DNA of 64,000 nucleotides, from assembly GCF_958295425.1 (NCBI RefSeq), contig NC_081146.1, positions 4,464,041-4,528,040 of the forward strand, written 5' to 3'. Below are positions 63,788 to 64,000 of this stretch, one piece after another (position 1 is the stretch's first letter; the number at the start of each line of letters is the position of its first letter). The translations under genes were made by a program, and so were the position numbers. The notes beneath the pieces are model-generated. The model saw only the letters and a list, made by a program, of their open reading frames with translations, had not been told where the DNA came from and searched no databases. Source of the stretch: Solea solea. Its lineage: Eukaryota > Chordata > Actinopteri > Pleuronectiformes > Soleidae.

Positions 63788-64000
63788 CTAATCTGTGACA
63801 GCGACCTTAGATTTCATAAGCAGATTGACTCTGCTGTTAAAACAAGTTTCTTTTTTTTTAACCTTTGCCTTTTAGCCAAAGTAAAGTCCTTTCTTAACTG
63901 GCAAGATTTGGAAACAGAAATCCATGTTTTTATTAGCTCAGGGCTCGACTATTGTAACACACTTCATGTTGGTCTTTGCCAGTCTTCACCCCGAGGCGCA
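63788..64000 (+). mobile_element. LINE reverse-transcriptase fragment, runs off the window
   Basis: One frame reads LICDSDLRFHKQIDSAVK, then LLAKVKSFL and FISSGLDYCNTLHVGLCQSS before the window ends. This matches the region just after the catalytic core of L2/Rex-type fish LINE reverse transcriptases (typical form: SRLDYCNSL). The frame is open to the window edge with a 9-T run inside it. The left boundary is approximate, and whether the copy is intact cannot be seen. Confidence 0.72.

Larger units (their letters stand above)
61046..64000. other. upstream or intergenic sequence, no gene seen
   Basis: It contains a triplet-repeat block (61157-61293), a TTA-flanked DNA element (61776-62375), and a LINE fragment at the right edge. 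62400-63780 shows nothing I can support. Confidence 0.55.

Overview
This window looks like nuclear DNA from a teleost fish, probably an acanthopterygian; the lineage is an inference. The supporting signs are genes split into short exons by GT-AG (and one GC-AG) introns, dense microsatellites, and several dispersed repeats typical of fish: SINEs with tRNA-like heads, hAT-like, PIF/Harbinger-like and TTAA-flanked non-autonomous DNA elements, and a LINE reverse-transcriptase fragment. There are no operons, CRISPR arrays or bacterial genes, and most of the sequence is non-coding.

Two genes can be supported. (1) On the minus strand, the full coding region of a four-and-a-half-LIM-domain protein, best matched to FHL3, is spread over five exons between 31360 and 23083. 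The exon phases join cleanly into 279 codons plus stop. It encodes a half LIM domain followed by four full LIM domains. The last intron starts with GC rather than GT. (2) On the plus strand, 4428-4651 looks like the terminal coding exon of an R-spondin gene, probably rspo1. It carries the basic C-terminal tail and contains a run of 16 glycines encoded mainly by GGA. Its upstream exons lie left of the window. The two genes converge. In human both RSPO1 and FHL3 lie in 1p34.3, so this looks like a reduced piece of that block.

Layout: 1-4427 is the last intron of the rspo1-like gene, with repeat debris. 4428-4651 is its last coding exon, followed by a likely 3' UTR to about 6170. 6171-21767 is intergenic, with SINEs, a 38-bp minisatellite and several simple repeats. 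21768-23082 is the likely fhl3 3' UTR, and 23083-31380 holds the fhl3 coding exons. 31381 to about 60740 has no supportable coding exon and is probably the long first intron of fhl3 and/or upstream DNA. A possible non-coding first exon and promoter (minus strand) lies at about 60740-61045. 61046-64000 is upstream DNA holding a TTA-flanked element and, at the right edge, a LINE fragment.

I found no obviously new biological system. The points most worth checking are the GC-AG intron in fhl3, the poly-glycine tract in the rspo1-like tail, an internally deleted mariner-like element with long intact ends, a minisatellite interleaved with SINE fragments, and several DNA elements with recognisable target-site duplications.
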